This document shows positions 38,403 to 50,662 of a stretch of DNA of 64,000 nt, piece by piece. Every line of letters begins with the position of its first letter. The stretch's first letter is position 1. Below the pieces are notes generated by a model. It was not told where the DNA came from, ran no database searches, and saw nothing but the letters and a program-made list of their open reading frames with translations. Source of the DNA: Omphiscola glabra (lineage: Eukaryota; Mollusca; Gastropoda; Lymnaeidae); contig OZ024810.1 of the NCBI GenBank assembly GCA_964017045.1, forward strand, positions 13,007,342 through 13,071,341, written 5' to 3'. Made by a program: the position numbers and the translations under genes.

Positions 38403-38565
38403 CAGCGACATACGAAGGGTGGGGCGGAATGGACGGTCCGCTCAGGATGGCACCTTTTTTTTTTTGCTTAGAGGGAGCGGCATTTGCGGGAAATTGCCGA
38501 GATTTTTTTTCGTAGCGGGGCGGGGGCAGAAGGCCCAGGGTGACACTAACCAAGCTATGCCACTG
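38403..38565. mobile_element. hAT-type MITE, CAGYGRCATA termini
   Basis: The left end CAGCGACATACGAAG is imperfectly inverse to the right end CAAGCTATGCCACTG. Flanks aatgatca (38395-38402) and aatgatcg (38566-38573) match at 7 of 8, a clear hAT-length duplication. The interior has a T-run and GC-rich blocks and no coding capacity. Confidence 0.7.
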
Positions 38566-38934
38566 AATGATCGGATCCAGTATCTGAGGCACCATTGTCA
38601 TTCTGCAACTTTTATCCTCTAAAAATATTTTACAAATATTTAATCATATTTTCCCCCTTGTGATTCCACAAGAATATCGTCACATTTTATACACCATTAT
38701 AATAAGGAAAATAAGTGCTGCCTATATATATACGACAGAATAGCATCATACCTTTTTTAATTATCCCCCCTCCACCCACCCCCCCCCCCCCCCCAACACC
38801 AACACTTTTGTTTCCGCAGAAACATATCAGCCGTATATACAAATGTCACCACGGCCCCTCAGACCGTTTTCTAACTACACGTCAACACCACAAACACGCT
38901 CATTGAGTCGTGCATCACAATTTTCATTATGTCA

Positions 38935-39105
38935 CAATATTCAGTAGAGCACAATTTTCTGTAGAGCACAGTTTTCAGTAGAGCACAATATTCAGTAGAT
39001 CAAAATTTTCAGTAGATCACAATTTTCAGTAGAGCACAATTTTCAGTAGATCACAACTTTCAGTGGATCACAATTTTCAGTGGATCACAATTTTCAGTAG
39101 ATCCC
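38935..39105. repeat. 17-bp minisatellite, about 10 copies
   Basis: The unit cagtagatcacaatttt (g/t and a/g variants) is repeated about ten times. No gene adjoins it. From about 39110 to 41270 I see no supported gene; a (TA)n(TG)n tract lies at 39546-39600. Confidence 0.85.
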
Positions 39106-41273
39106 ACCTTGTGTTCTTAAATAGAACTTGCAAGTGTTCTTTCACTTCATCCTCCTAAACAAAATGCTACGTGGATTTTAATGACACATGGGTATAGACT
39201 TCCTACATTCCGGGTCACTAGAACTGATCTAGGGTAATGTATTTGTGCCGATTGAACCTTGGGCGCCTGAAATATAGTTTTGTTAAACTGTATGTGAGGT
39301 TGGTGTGTTGGTGCGTTGTCTTTCAGTCAATATTGAATTACTCGTGCTTTCTTGTGCAATTTGTTATAATTATGAAATAAGCATTTATTTACCCCAATCA
39401 CCACCAACCACCCCACTTTTCCCTCTCCCCCAATGTATATCACTTATTACTCAAATAGGAAAGATTCCATAACTAATATAACGATGTTTCACATTAAAAC
39501 AAATCTTGAGCTATTTTATTTCAGACCAGCTAAATCTGTTTCTTATATATATATATATATATATATATATAGGTGTGTGTGTGTGTGTGTGCATATATAT
39601 AATAAATCATTCTTTATTTGTACTATTTTTGTTCCCCGAAGAAGGCTTTTCGGCGAAACTTAAATAGCATTATTTTGGGATCCTAAAATTTCGGGTTTCA
39701 CCCTACAGTATGTTTCATATTTATTTTTTCCTTATAAATTAATCTATCATATGTTCCGGATTTTATCCAGCAACAACATAGAGTAGATCGCTTAAAAGAA
39801 AGAAAAAAAGTATTAAATTTATTCCGTTTGATAACAATCAGGTTCATCTCCTAGACGACAAAACCACAACATTGCCGAGGATAAGACACAGATTCAGGAT
39901 ATTTAAACAAAACAAGGGCAGTTATCTACCACCTATTCAAATCACCTGTCAATATTTACACACTCAAAATGCAACCTTATCGTAATACAACACCTTCCAA
40001 TATCAATGATGACACAGGTTCTTTCGCCCGTTACACTTGGCCTTATCGTAGAAATTTATTAGAATGATGAAATAAGTTCTTAAAATGTTTCTGAAACCTT
40101 TTGAAAAAACTATATTCAAACAATAACTTTGTTATTTATCATTGTTTGTGGGATATCTAGGTCAAGGCCTTTCACTACGAATTTCACTTTGCAGAATCTG
40201 CAAGGTCTGATAGGTCGAATATTTGAATATTAATTATAATGTAAAAATATCATTGGAAAAAAAAGAATCGACATATTTCATCTAATAAAAAAAAAATCAA
40301 TTGCCGTTATGATTTAAACGATTGATGTTCTAAAGATGTCTTCTTGTGACATGGATTGAACACGACACCATTGCACCTTTTTGTTTGAATGTTAGCCTCG
40401 ACTACGTTTGAAAAACACGCAAAAAATAAAGTCTACCGCAAATCAAGACGATCCACTTAAAGGACAATATCTGTCTGAATAGCATGAAAACCTAGGACAA
40501 AAATCAGCGCAATTTATTTGTAGTAAGAATGATTATAATTTACTTGTATACTAATTTACAAAAATTCACTAAAAATGAGTAAAAAATACCATTTGCAAAA
40601 TTACAAGCATTACGCACACTAGAAAGACTATGTTAAAAATTTCTACCAAGTATTTAAACAAAAATTTAAAAAAATCCAGCACTGGTGATGATAATTTCAA
40701 TTTGAAAATAGATGAAATCGCTGTGATACATTATTTAAACGCTTGCATGCCTAATGCATATGCAGTTAATTTTTTTTAAAAAATATTCATATTAATGTTT
40801 AGTTCTTAGAGTACGCTCCTACATACAAGGCGGAATCATGGCTCTTTGAATTATTTGTCTCTTTTGTTAAACGTGGATTATCGGAAAATCTTACCAATTT
40901 TTACGTATTAAATAATTGATTTTATGAACATGATATCTAGTTTTATTAAGGAATATAAATTATAAAAACGAAGAAACGTATATCCTGTTGCGTTAAATTT
41001 AAAAAAACATAAACAAGGAAGTAATGGGCCTAGGGTTTATAGTTTTCTAAAACGATTTATGTTCACGGCTGAGTAGGTGCGTTTATTTAGGTAAATAAAA
41101 AAGACTTGTACTGATATCGTTGTTGTCAACAATTTCTTGGCGACTTCTTAGAACTTGAAAGAGATTAAGGAAAGACCACGCTACCAAAATTTTCTGATAT
41201 GAAGGTGAAGGTCATAATAAGTTGGAGTTCAGCAATCAATAGCAACTGGTAACCAACAAACAAATCTGCAACT

Positions 41274-41470
41274 CAGCGGTTCTCAACCTGTGGGTCACGA
41301 CCCCTTTGGGGGTCGCATAACCCTTTCACAGGGGTCGCCTAAGACCATCTGAAAACACATATACTTTACAGGTATAAAGCATAAGCGAAAATAATTTTGT
41401 GGTTGGGGGTAGCCACAACATGAGGAACTGTATTAAAGGGTCGCGGCATTAGAAAGGTTGAGAAACACTG
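41274..41470 (+). mobile_element. SPIN-like hAT MITE, copy 2
   Basis: The termini are CAGCGGTTCTCAACCTG and AGGTTGAGAAACACTG, with the block gggtcacgacccctttgg at the left. Flanks ctgcaact and ctgtaact form an 8-bp duplication with one mismatch. It faces opposite to copies 1 and 3. Confidence 0.85.
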
Positions 41471-41884
41471 CTGTAACTAGTCCACTGGTTCGTCTTCTTT
41501 ATTCATTTGAGGATACATTTATACGTCATTCATCCACTTTAACATTGAAAAGCTGACGACGAACACTATTTTTTCCCGCCGAAGAAACATGTAAGTTTCA
41601 ATTTAAAAGACGTTTATGTTTAAATCCACGTGCAAAATACATTAGCGTTAAAAAGGAAAACTGAAGTAAAAATATATTACGATATATTTTTATTCCTTTC
41701 TATAAATTTTATTAACCAAAGCATTTTTCCTTGAATTAAAAAAAATATAAAATTCCCATTAAGATATTTTCATGACATTATTTGACTTTTAATCCACACT
41801 AATATTTACATTTTACCCATTAAACTTTCATTATTTTATAATTGTTTATAAAAAAAAAAATACTTAGAATAGATATGGTGAGTT

Positions 41885-41990
41885 CTAAAAGGCGCAAAAT
41901 AAAGTTCCCGACAACTACGTTAAAAATGAGGTTCTTAAAAATACATCAAGTGCGTTTGGTGTGTAATATTTTCGTTTGTTTTACATAAAG
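41885..41990 (+). repeat. Dispersed repeat, related to 58684-58770
   Basis: Shares aaaataaagttcccgacaac, then ttcttaaaaata and ttttgtttgttttac-like text with 58684-58770 in the same orientation. It runs directly into the 22-bp minisatellite. Confidence 0.5.
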
Positions 41991-42225
41991 TTAAAGAGTC
42001 TCAGTGTTTTACTTAAAGAGTCTCAGTGTTTTACATAAAGAGTCTCAGTGTTTTACATAAAGAGTCTTAGTGTTTTACATAAAGAGTCTCAGTGTTTTAC
42101 ATAAAGAGTCTCAGTGTTTTACATAAAGAGTCTCAGTGTTTTACATAAAGAGTCTCAGTGTTTTACATAAAGAGTCTCAGTGTTTTACATCAAGAGTCTC
42201 AGTGTTTTACATAAAGAGTCTCAGT
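41990..42225. repeat. 22-bp minisatellite, about 10 copies
   Basis: The unit ttttacataaagagtctcag plus tg is repeated about ten times with very few changes. Its ttttacataaag part equals the end of the dispersed repeat just upstream, so the array probably expanded from that end. Confidence 0.9.
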
Positions 42226-42291
42226 TTAAATATGACGTAATGAGAAAAAGCGGCGTAAAAGGGGGGTTGGTACATTAAACATTTGTATATT

Positions 42292-42456
42292 CAGTGGCGT
42301 AGCGAGCTTAACTCGCGCCCGGGGCTCAATACCTTTTTAGCCCCCCCCCCTATTCGAAAACCATACAATATTATATGTAAAATATACCATTTGGCGCCCC
42401 TTTGTGAGTAGCTCCCGGGCATGATGCCCCCCTTGTCCCCCCTCGCTACGCCACTG
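42292..42456. mobile_element. hAT-type MITE, CAGTGGCGTAG family, copy B
   Basis: The termini CAGTGGCGTAGCGAG and CTCGCTACGCCACTG are perfect 15-bp inverted repeats. Flanks tgtatatt and tgcatatt form an 8-bp duplication with one mismatch. The body is the reverse complement of copy A at 16145-16329. Confidence 0.85.
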
Positions 42457-42467
42457 TGCATATTTCA

Positions 42468-42600
42468 GGGGCGTAACAAAGAAAATGTCCGATTGCGTAC
42501 CCTAAGGTTGTGGGGCTTAGCACTAATTGTGATTCTTATAAGTGCTTTTCTTGAATGCATGTTTTGTCAAGTAACTTAAGGAGATGGGGAGTTCCTGGCG
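42468..42600 (+). repeat. Dispersed repeat, cactaattgtgattctta family
   Basis: The sequence cactaattgtgattctta, then tgcatgttttgtcaagtaac, recurs at 47910-47990 and 59260-59325 (plus) and as an inverted fragment near 22280-22330. It begins with a caggggcgtaac block also seen at 59219. Ends and class are undefined. Confidence 0.5.
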
Positions 42601-43380
42601 AAGAAGCTCCTTACATTTTAATATTGCCTTTTAACGGGTAAGCAGTGTACGATGTGCTGAGTCGCCTTTCTGCTACGACAATTTGGTTTGTAAAATGCCA
42701 TTGGTCGTATGGTATAGATTCCTCTAAACGGATAGCTTTGAAAAAAGGTAAGAAGTACCCATTGAAATGGAAGCACTTATAATTAGATAAATATAAGACG
42801 TTTGTCTTCATTTTGTTATGTGTCACACGTTTTATTATGCAAATCGATTTCTGTCAATATTTTTTTTCTCATTTTATCAATCAATATAACACATTTATCA
42901 ATAAATAATCCAACTGCACATATTTTAAAAATAAAATGGGCGTAAAAAGTCCAATTAAGTTAAATCATTATGTTTTAAATTTAAAGATTTTTATTGCTCT
43001 AGCGAAAGAAGTGATATAATCTTTCTAAAACTATTGATTTATATCGTACTATAATAAGTAAATATTTCTACTGTAGTTCTATTAAAATATTGTGTTGCAT
43101 TTCATAATCAGAGCTGCAATAGCTCTGACATAAATAAAGCATTGTATATATTAGAACGTATTTAAACAATGACATATCTTTATATACACAGCGCAAGTGG
43201 TCAATTTAAACCTTAATTTATTTAAATATTTTCACTAGTCAATATTTAGATAGCCTATAATAAATGTCATGTCTTGTAAAGCATATTAATCTTTGACATA
43301 AAATTGGCAAAAAATATTAATTCTGAATAAACTTATAATTACATTAAAAAATAATAATGCTATATAATATTGAATGAAAA

Positions 43381-43577
43381 CAGTGGTTCTTAACCTTCCT
43401 ATGAACGCGACCCTTTAATACAATTCATCGTGTTGTGGCGAACCCCAGCCACAAAATTATTTTCGGTTCTACTTCATAACTATAGAGCATATATGTTTTC
43501 AGACGTTCTTAGGCGACCCCTGAGAAAGGCTCGTACGACCCCCAAAGGGGTCGCGTCCCACAGGTTGAGAACCGGTG
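43381..43577 (-). mobile_element. SPIN-like hAT MITE, copy 3
   Basis: The left terminus is CAGTGGTTCTTAACC and the right end GGTTGAGAACCGGTG, with the last bases mutated from CACTG. The ggggtcgcgtcccacagg block is at the right. No clear target duplication remains, so this is the oldest-looking copy. It lies 204 bp upstream of the GIMAP-like start codon, in its intron or promoter. Confidence 0.75.
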
Positions 43578-43780
43578 CATTTAAATAATCTAAACATTTT
43601 ATATAACGTTTATGTATATTAATATTACAACATAATTTTTTTTCATCATAACGAACATTTTGGAAAAAAATATGTGTAAAATCAATTCTTTCTACACCAT
43701 TGTTTACAGAAAAGCTATAGATTAATTTTTATTAAAATAAAAATGATTTTTTTTCCCATCTACACCCCACAGTGATAACT

Positions 43781-44791
43781 ATGGCTGTGAAAGATTCTTT
43801 AGATATGCTTTTAATTGGAAGAGATGGTATTGGAAAAAGTACTACTGGAAATAACATTCTGGGAAGAGAGATTTTTGTTTCCACGGCTGATACAGAGTCG
43901 AAAACTAAAAATATTTCGTACGACGTCTGTGACTTCGAAGGGAACATCCTTAGAGTGGTTGATTGCCCAGGTCTTGGGGATACCAGACTTAGCCTTGATC
44001 TTGACGTAAAGCAGCTCAGCGATGCCCTCCAAAAGGCTATTGAGGAAAATCCAAATGGATTCCACGCCATTGTTTACATTGCGAAATTCGGAAATAGATT
44101 TGATGTGTTTGACGTCAAGGCCCTGGAAACAATTGGAAATATTTTGGGTAAAGATTTTATAAGAAATCATTGCATAATATTAATGACCGGTGGGGACTGT
44201 TTTGAGACGGAACCTAACGTCAAAAAAGAAAAGCTCACATTTGAAAAATGGGTAGACAAACAAGAGAATGCTTTCTTTAAACAAATTGTCAAGGACTGCC
44301 AGAAAAGAATCATTCTTTTTGACAATAGAACTGAAGATCAACAAAAGATACAGGCTCAGAAAAGGAAACTAATTGAAATGATAAAAGAAAAGGGATACCG
44401 TTACACAAATTCAGATTTTGAAAACGCAAAGAAGAAACGCACACAAATGATCGACAAACTTCGTGATAAACAGGAACTGCTAGATTTTATAGATGAACTT
44501 GGTGTTTTAACTTCCAAGTTAAGAAATGCTACTTGGGATCAACATGGTTGTGACACGTTGCAAGTCGCAAAGACAGAGGCAGAGAATTTGAAAGATACAA
44601 TTCAAAGAAAACAGTCACAAAACAAAAAATTACGTAGCGCCTTGAAACTGTTTGAGCTTTTCTTACAGAATCTGGAGACGAAAAAAAAACTAACAGAAAA
44701 ACTCATATGTTTCACAAAAGATATAAAAGATCAAATTGAATTTGAAGAGCTAGAAAAGAAATATCTTCAAATCAAATTGGACAATCTTTAA
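43781..44791 (+). CDS. AIG1/GIMAP-type GTPase with coiled-coil tail
   Basis: An open frame of 336 residues follows a 3' splice site (accccacag, ends 43772) eight bases before the first ATG, so an upstream, probably non-coding, exon is expected. The P-loop G1 is GRDGIGKST at residues 13-21. G3 is DCPG at 61-64, followed by LGD. The AIG1 conserved box is FHAIVYIAKFGNRF at 94-107. G4 is TGGD at 136-139, in place of the TxxD seen in many vertebrate members. Residues about 200-336 are Lys/Glu/Gln-rich helix, likely coiled coil. Known family roles are GTP-driven self-assembly on membranes and immune-cell survival; molluscs carry many GIMAPs linked to immune response. Function here is inferred. The length is normal and no damage is seen. 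Confidence 0.9.
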   Translation: MAVKDSLDMLLIGRDGIGKSTTGNNILGREIFVSTADTESKTKNISYDVCDFEGNILRVVDCPGLGDTRLSLDLDVKQLSDALQKAIEENPNGFHAIVYIAKFGNRFDVFDVKALETIGNILGKDFIRNHCIILMTGGDCFETEPNVKKEKLTFEKWVDKQENAFFKQIVKDCQKRIILFDNRTEDQQKIQAQKRKLIEMIKEKGYRYTNSDFENAKKKRTQMIDKLRDKQELLDFIDELGVLTSKLRNATWDQHGCDTLQVAKTEAENLKDTIQRKQSQNKKLRSALKLFELFLQNLETKKKLTEKLICFTKDIKDQIEFEELEKKYLQIKLDNL

Positions 44792-44816
44792 AAAAAAATA
44801 TTTTTGTAACATTTAA

Positions 44817-44822
44817 AATAAA
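44817..44822 (+). terminator. PolyA signal of the GIMAP-like gene
   Basis: AATAAA 26 bp after the stop codon. The 3' UTR would be very short. Confidence 0.55.
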
Positions 44823-45840
44823 AACGTTTGGGATGAAAGTAGAAAATGTTTGCAGAAATAAGCCTGAAAATTAAATTTTATATAAATGTCTACAAATGTC
44901 TCGTAATTTAGAGCATGTTCCACTGCTTAAAATATGTATAACTTTTTGGAATGATATAAGTGAATGTTATGTTGTTTTGATTCGGGATAAGTCTACTACT
45001 TTATGGAATAGAATCAATAGTAAGTTCTGAAATGAATATCGTATTTGCACTGACTGATTTTTTTTTTTTGGTTCAAAGATTTAAAAAAAAGATTAATTAA
45101 AAAGATATACACAAGTTATAACACGTAAAACTACACATTATATATTTTTCAGAATTTTAAACTACAAAATAGTTTACATTCTATATTTCCAATTACAAAA
45201 TAAAAATTATTATTGTTTACGACTATTTTGAATAACATCAGATATTTTGTGATTATCCTCTAAACTTTCTCAATGGATAGAGAGGGATTTATTTGACGTA
45301 AGAAATTTCTTTAATATATGTTTTAAGCTTTTATGTTACTTTTGAATTATTTTATGATTTAAGTTTGAAATATATGTAGACACATTAGCTTAGCATTTCT
45401 ACTAGATTGTTGATATTTAATTTTCGAAAATTGTTTCTTTTCAACAAATAACTTTTTATACAAAAAAAATGATGGAACACAATTTAACGGAATATTTTTA
45501 TTTTATTTTTAAAAAGTATTTCTTATACAATATTTTTCTTCTGGTGCATCCTACCGTCCTCTTAGCACCCCCACCCCCCAACTCGACCAGTTTAAATTAA
45601 TAGTACTGAGGGAAAATTAAACAACATCTAAAACGAATAATGTTCGTATAAATCAATTCCATGCATTTATGTATCTGATACTTGATTTATCATTTTTGTG
45701 ATTGTAACAACTGATCTGTGGTAAATGAATGGTTGTTTTTTTAAAAATTAGTACATCTGATATCTAATAGACGAAATGTATATTTCAATCCATATCCTTA
45801 ACGCCTAGAAAGCACACAGCAACAGCTACACATTTAATCA

Positions 45841-45841
<1 letters not shown>

Positions 45842-45891
<50 letters not shown>
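45842..45891. repeat. (CA)25 microsatellite
   Basis: A pure dinucleotide run of about 50 bp. The 1 kb between the GIMAP-like gene and this run shows no supported gene. Confidence 0.95.
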
Positions 45892-45895
<4 letters not shown>

Positions 45896-45944
45896 CAACC
45901 ATTGAACAAATCAATAAAATTCCTCCCTCATTGAAAAAAGAGGA

Positions 45945-46125
45945 ACAACTGTTTTTTTGGGTTGGGTGAAGTAGTGGGGCTGAAAAATTGAAAGAATATA
46001 TTGTCACGGGTAGATCATCTATGTGCAAAGTTTCAGCTCGATAGGATGATGTAAGTTGGTCAAATAGCCATCCGAAGATTTGCTGCTACAAAGAAACAAA
46101 CAAGAACGAAAATAAATAAGATTTA
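45945..46125 (+). repeat. Dispersed TE tail, copy 2
   Basis: This carries caaagtttcagctcgatagg, ggtcaaatagccatccgaag and an aaagaaacaaacaagaacg tail. It is the best-preserved member of the family first seen at 1985. Confidence 0.6.
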
Positions 46126-46499
46126 GGAGGAGGTTGCTAAATTACTAAATAAAGATTCACGTTATAGTGTAGGAGTGTCTGCAGGAATGTCGTTATGACT
46201 ATTTTTTAAAGGCCCACTTGTAGGGTGTAGGCCTGTTGTTTAAGCCCCGGTGTCAACCCCTGCTGTACTAGATTGTTCAATTCATAAAGTTGTTTCACAC
46301 ACTGAAATAGGTCGTACAAGCACTGAATCAACTCAAGTCATTTATCACAATAAATGAATCTTTAATATCTAATTATATACATAGGCTGTAAATTCCAAAC
46401 ACACATGCATAGCGCATGTCGAAATTGGCCAGCTGCACCTTAATCATCGTATATATGCTAATTGGGAACTTGGCTGCTGATGCACAGATTGCAAATGTG

Positions 46500-47330
46500 T
46501 TCCGCTCTGGTTAGGAGCAGTGGATTGATGGGACATCTCAAGGTACAGAGTTAACTTGGGCTTCTCTGATATGTCGTATGTATTATGCAAACGCTGATCT
46601 GATGGCTTCGTGTTGTTTGGAGCCTTTGTGTAAAGAGGAACGCAACGAAGCTCGATCCCTTGACGCTTCTTTTCATGTGTCCGGGTTTATATCGAACGCT
46701 GTCAGTGCGGCTTTCAGGTTGTCTTTAAAGCTTTTTCTCTACCCACTAAGAAACCGGCTACCATGCTCAAGCTCGCCATACAATATTCTTTTAGGCGCGC
46801 TGTCGTCGGCCATTCTCACAACTTCTGCAACCCAGAAACGCTGGGACTGAGTAAAAATGGTAAACATCCAGGGGTAGACCTGCCTGTTGTAGTATCTCAG
46901 TGTCTAAGAGCATGCCTTGTCATTTGATGTTAAGACGTTTTCTGAGACTTAATTGTATGAAAGTGGTTCAGCTTTGTTGCATCACGTTGACAGACCGACC
47001 ACGTTTCACTGGCATAGAGAAGCACAGAGAGCAGAGCTGCTTTGTATAATTGTATTATGATTTGAGCAATTAAACCTCCATACATCTTAGACAATTTGCC
47101 ATATAATTTACCCACGTTATAGTTATGTGTTCATCCAACCTTAAAGCTATTTGCTGACCACTAGTGTAACCTATTCACTTCGTCTCTTCACTTTTAGCTT
47201 CTTGTTGCGGATTTTTAGTGCCCACAAACAGTAAATCCAGCAAAGACGTGGACTTCATGCATGATGGGTAACATACATTTTGACCAGGTGGAATTTAAAA
47301 AATGTATATAGTTGCTGAGCCAGGTAATGT
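46500..47330 (-). pseudogene. Non-LTR retrotransposon C-terminal relic
   Basis: On the minus strand, 47115-46930 reads LYKAALLSVLLYASETWSVC and then KLNHFHT, matching the LYxAxVLxxLLYGxETWxxxxxxxxxLxxFHxxC box after the reverse-transcriptase domain of many LINEs. Lower coordinates continue with stops and frameshifts (EWPTTARLKEYYMASL, KALKTT, KPH), like the usual GHVxRMxDxRIPKxxxYGEL and KRFKDTLK tail. The copy is dead and 5'-truncated. Confidence 0.65.
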
Positions 47331-47339
47331 CTTACTGAG

Positions 47340-50300
47340 ATGGTGCCGTTTGTCGTATTTCTTGGTTCCAAACGTACTCCCTTCTTATTTTACCAGCCGC
47401 TCGCTCAGACATATCGCTTCACAGGTGGATATATTTTCTCAAGATTTTTTAATTTTTTAATTCTTGTTTTGGTTGAAAAAGGAAAACACCTCTGCATACA
47501 TTTGTTCATATTTAACATACTTTTAAATTTGCATATCACATGGCAGTTAATAAATATCTTAACTCACATAAAAACAGGTTGTATTAGCCTGTGCCACTCT
47601 CTACGTCGCTCAAAAAGCTAACAATAAGTTATTAGCGAAAGAAGACAAGTATTCTTTTGGTGAATTTATTTGTATAATATATAAAAATGTTTAGCTTCCA
47701 TGCTAAGATACGTCAACCTTAATTGTTCAATACATTACTTTTCTCCTAAGATGGACATAATGACGTACAACTACAACTAATAAAAATACTTATAAAAATG
47801 ATTATAATAATTACAAATAATAATTTTCCTGGTGTATATATATATATATATAGATAGATATTTGAATATAACGCTGTACTCTATAGGCTAATAAAATTCA
47901 CGTCCCATGAATTAACACTAATCGGGATTTTTAAAGATGCGTTTTAAAGATGTATTTTTTGCCAAGTAACTTTAGTAGATGAGAAGTACACGCATTGCCA
48001 CCACCTTGATTGTCGGTTTATTTCTAATAATCTTAATAAAGTTAATATTGGTTATTATGTTATTTGCCGTTGGTTATGTTTTTGTTGGTTCTATTCCTTG
48101 CTGTGTTTTATACCACCTTTTTCAGCAATCCAAAGTCGTGTAGAACTAACCAAATCTTGTAACCTTGTTTTATTACATTTTTAAAGGAGAAATATCATAT
48201 TAGTAGGCTCCCAAACTACTGTTTGATTTTCATTATTTACGGCAAACGTACAATACTTTATGGTAGTGTTATATTCATGTGTTGCATTGGTGTAATGAGT
48301 GTTTGGCTATAATCTACCGCGCTACATAAGTTTAGGATTTTTATTAAAGTTCTGGCTTTGATGTATTTGGATTGTCACGTGAAAAAAAGACGTGCATAAA
48401 TTTTTGATTGATTGAACTGTCCTGAATATATGGCTTATCTAATACCACCATCAGAGTTAATATGGCATACCGAAGTAACCTTGAACGAAATCGAATCGAG
48501 TCAATTTTTTTTGTATATCTGGATCATAACTGAAAAAAATCAATACATTTTATAGCTGTACAGAAATGCTTTTCACGCCTTATTTAGTTGGATAAATTGT
48601 TATGTCGAAGACGTGCCAACTATTTATCTTGGAATTCATACATTAAAATGTTGACAAACACATTAACTCAAGTAAATAACAGTATAATCCTAAACACATA
48701 CGCATATAAAATATAAGTAAAATGACTGATTTTCTAAATTTTGATTTTTCAATGTAATAAACTATGACATTGTTAATGTATATTTTATTTATTATGTATT
48801 TATCCCCCCCCCCCCGGTCATTCGTACCGTTATATTACAAGTACGGTATGCAATTTAGACACATCATTCTCTCGCCATCAGCTTTCTCGTCATAAAATCA
48901 TCATTTCCCCATAACGTACCCCATTTACGCATCTACACATCGCTTTTCCCAGCTAATTTCTTTCCTCGTGCACTAAACCGATATACTTTTACACGTCATC
49001 CCGTCTACACAGGACAATCTCTTGAAACCAACGTCTGAATTTAAATCTTGCACAAACTCACTTATAATTCCTTACTACAACACCCTGATCCAGTACTTCC
49101 TTTGCTAGCGATTTTCGCGACACCAGTCCTTCTATTCATAGTGCCCCAACCACTTTTCCTTTTAACACATCTATCTGAGAGCAAAACTACGTAATTTTCA
49201 AAAAAGTTATATCTTATTGTTCATAAAAATGAAAGCTGGCCAGATTTTCCACTGGTTATATATTTGCAAAATTTCATAAATTAAAGAACTTCAATGCTGA
49301 GTTAAACTTCAGTGATAAGAAAATCCGGTTTCCTATAGTTCATTTTTGATCATGATTGTACGATTAGAAAGAAATGAACGTTGCAGTATGGAACCTTGCA
49401 AAATACAGCGTAAAAAATTCGTAGATTATTTCCAAATCTTAGATGTAAATAGATTGTTTTGAGCATAAAACTATTTGAAAATCCCATTTAATGATCCATA
49501 AGAACAGCCACATATATTCATATTTGAAAAAAAAATATGCTTATGTGACGACATAAATTCAAGTAAACATCTTTACACTTTGTTGTGTTACTTGTTTTTG
49601 GCGTTACTATGCTCATTGTATTAGGCGAAGTGCATGTCTCGCTTTCAAGTGTTTTCTTCGCTCAGCATGAAAAGTTGCTGTCTGTGAAAATAACGTCGCA
49701 CGATCTTTCCAGCTGAATGGATTTCTTGGCAATCGTCCATGCCGTACTTTGTTTCAGTCTATGTATCGGTTCACGGCACAAATTCCCTACTTACGGCTTA
49801 CTCGAAGCTTATCGAAAACACGCGAATTTATTGACACACTTTACTTAATTGTATTGATGAAAACCATTTATTGCTGTTTCCATATTTATGTTGAAACTTT
49901 GTAGCTTCTCAAACCAGATTGGGAACTTCTATATAAGTTATGGAAGAGTTGTATACTTATTTGATCAATACAATGGCAATACCATTCTGTTAAAAAAGAA
50001 TAAAAACAAAATTTAAAAAAAAATAAATGTTACATACAAATTTAAGCTATTGAAGCTTTTATTGAAAATAATTTGAAATTTACTAAGACTGCGACATGAA
50101 TTTTTAAAAAATGGTTAACATTTTAACTACATTACTATGGTATGTAGTTTAAAAAAATTATATACTTTACCTTAAATCAGCCATCACATAATCTTGACGA
50201 AAATAAGGCAACAATAAAAAAGCTCCCTTGATATAAATGAGTATGGGGAAAATTTTAATATTATTGTTCATCCTTATATACGAAGAGAATGAAGGCGATT

Positions 50301-50440
50301 TTCGACTTGAATAGTAGCCTTGACTTCAGCAGTATTTTGTTTAAAGTTCCAATGGCATGACTTAGTCAAGACGACTTGAAATAGACCAGGATGCAGTACA
50401 TGACAGCAAGGTGTCTTGTTTGTTTCACTGTGCTTTTTAT
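47340..50440. other. Gene-less AT-rich stretch
   Basis: I see no supported exon. It holds a (TA)n tract at 47838-47852, a dispersed repeat at 47910-47990, a C-run at 48806, and pyrimidine-rich text at 48870-49160 of unknown origin. Confidence 0.4.
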
Positions 50441-50454
50441 TCTTTCTAAGTCAA

Positions 50455-50662
50455 AGGAATTTTCATCGTGTCAATGTCATGCCACCTACAGGACTCAATC
50501 TCCGGGGTTTTTTTTTTGTTGAGAGTTTACCTTCTCTTAGATGTGTTGCCACTAATGTTAACTGGCCCCAACCACTCGGGGTGCTGATAAAGTTTAGGGC
50601 ATTGAACTTGAGCCCACAAGCTTGTGATTCCATCAGTTTAGACCACGCGACCACATGTTAGA
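50455..50662 (-). mobile_element. tRNA-derived SINE
   Basis: Read on the minus strand from 50655, the head tgtggtcgcgtggtctaaac resembles a tRNA A box. The segment gggctcaagttcaatgccc resembles a degraded B box about 50 bp on. The body includes aagagaaggtaaactctc, then an A-run and ccggagattgagtcc, shared with the copy at 6440. No target duplication was defined. Confidence 0.6.

Noticed and set aside
43732..44170. Minus-strand open frames of 112 and 119 codons
   Set aside because: They are antisense shadows of the GIMAP-like gene.
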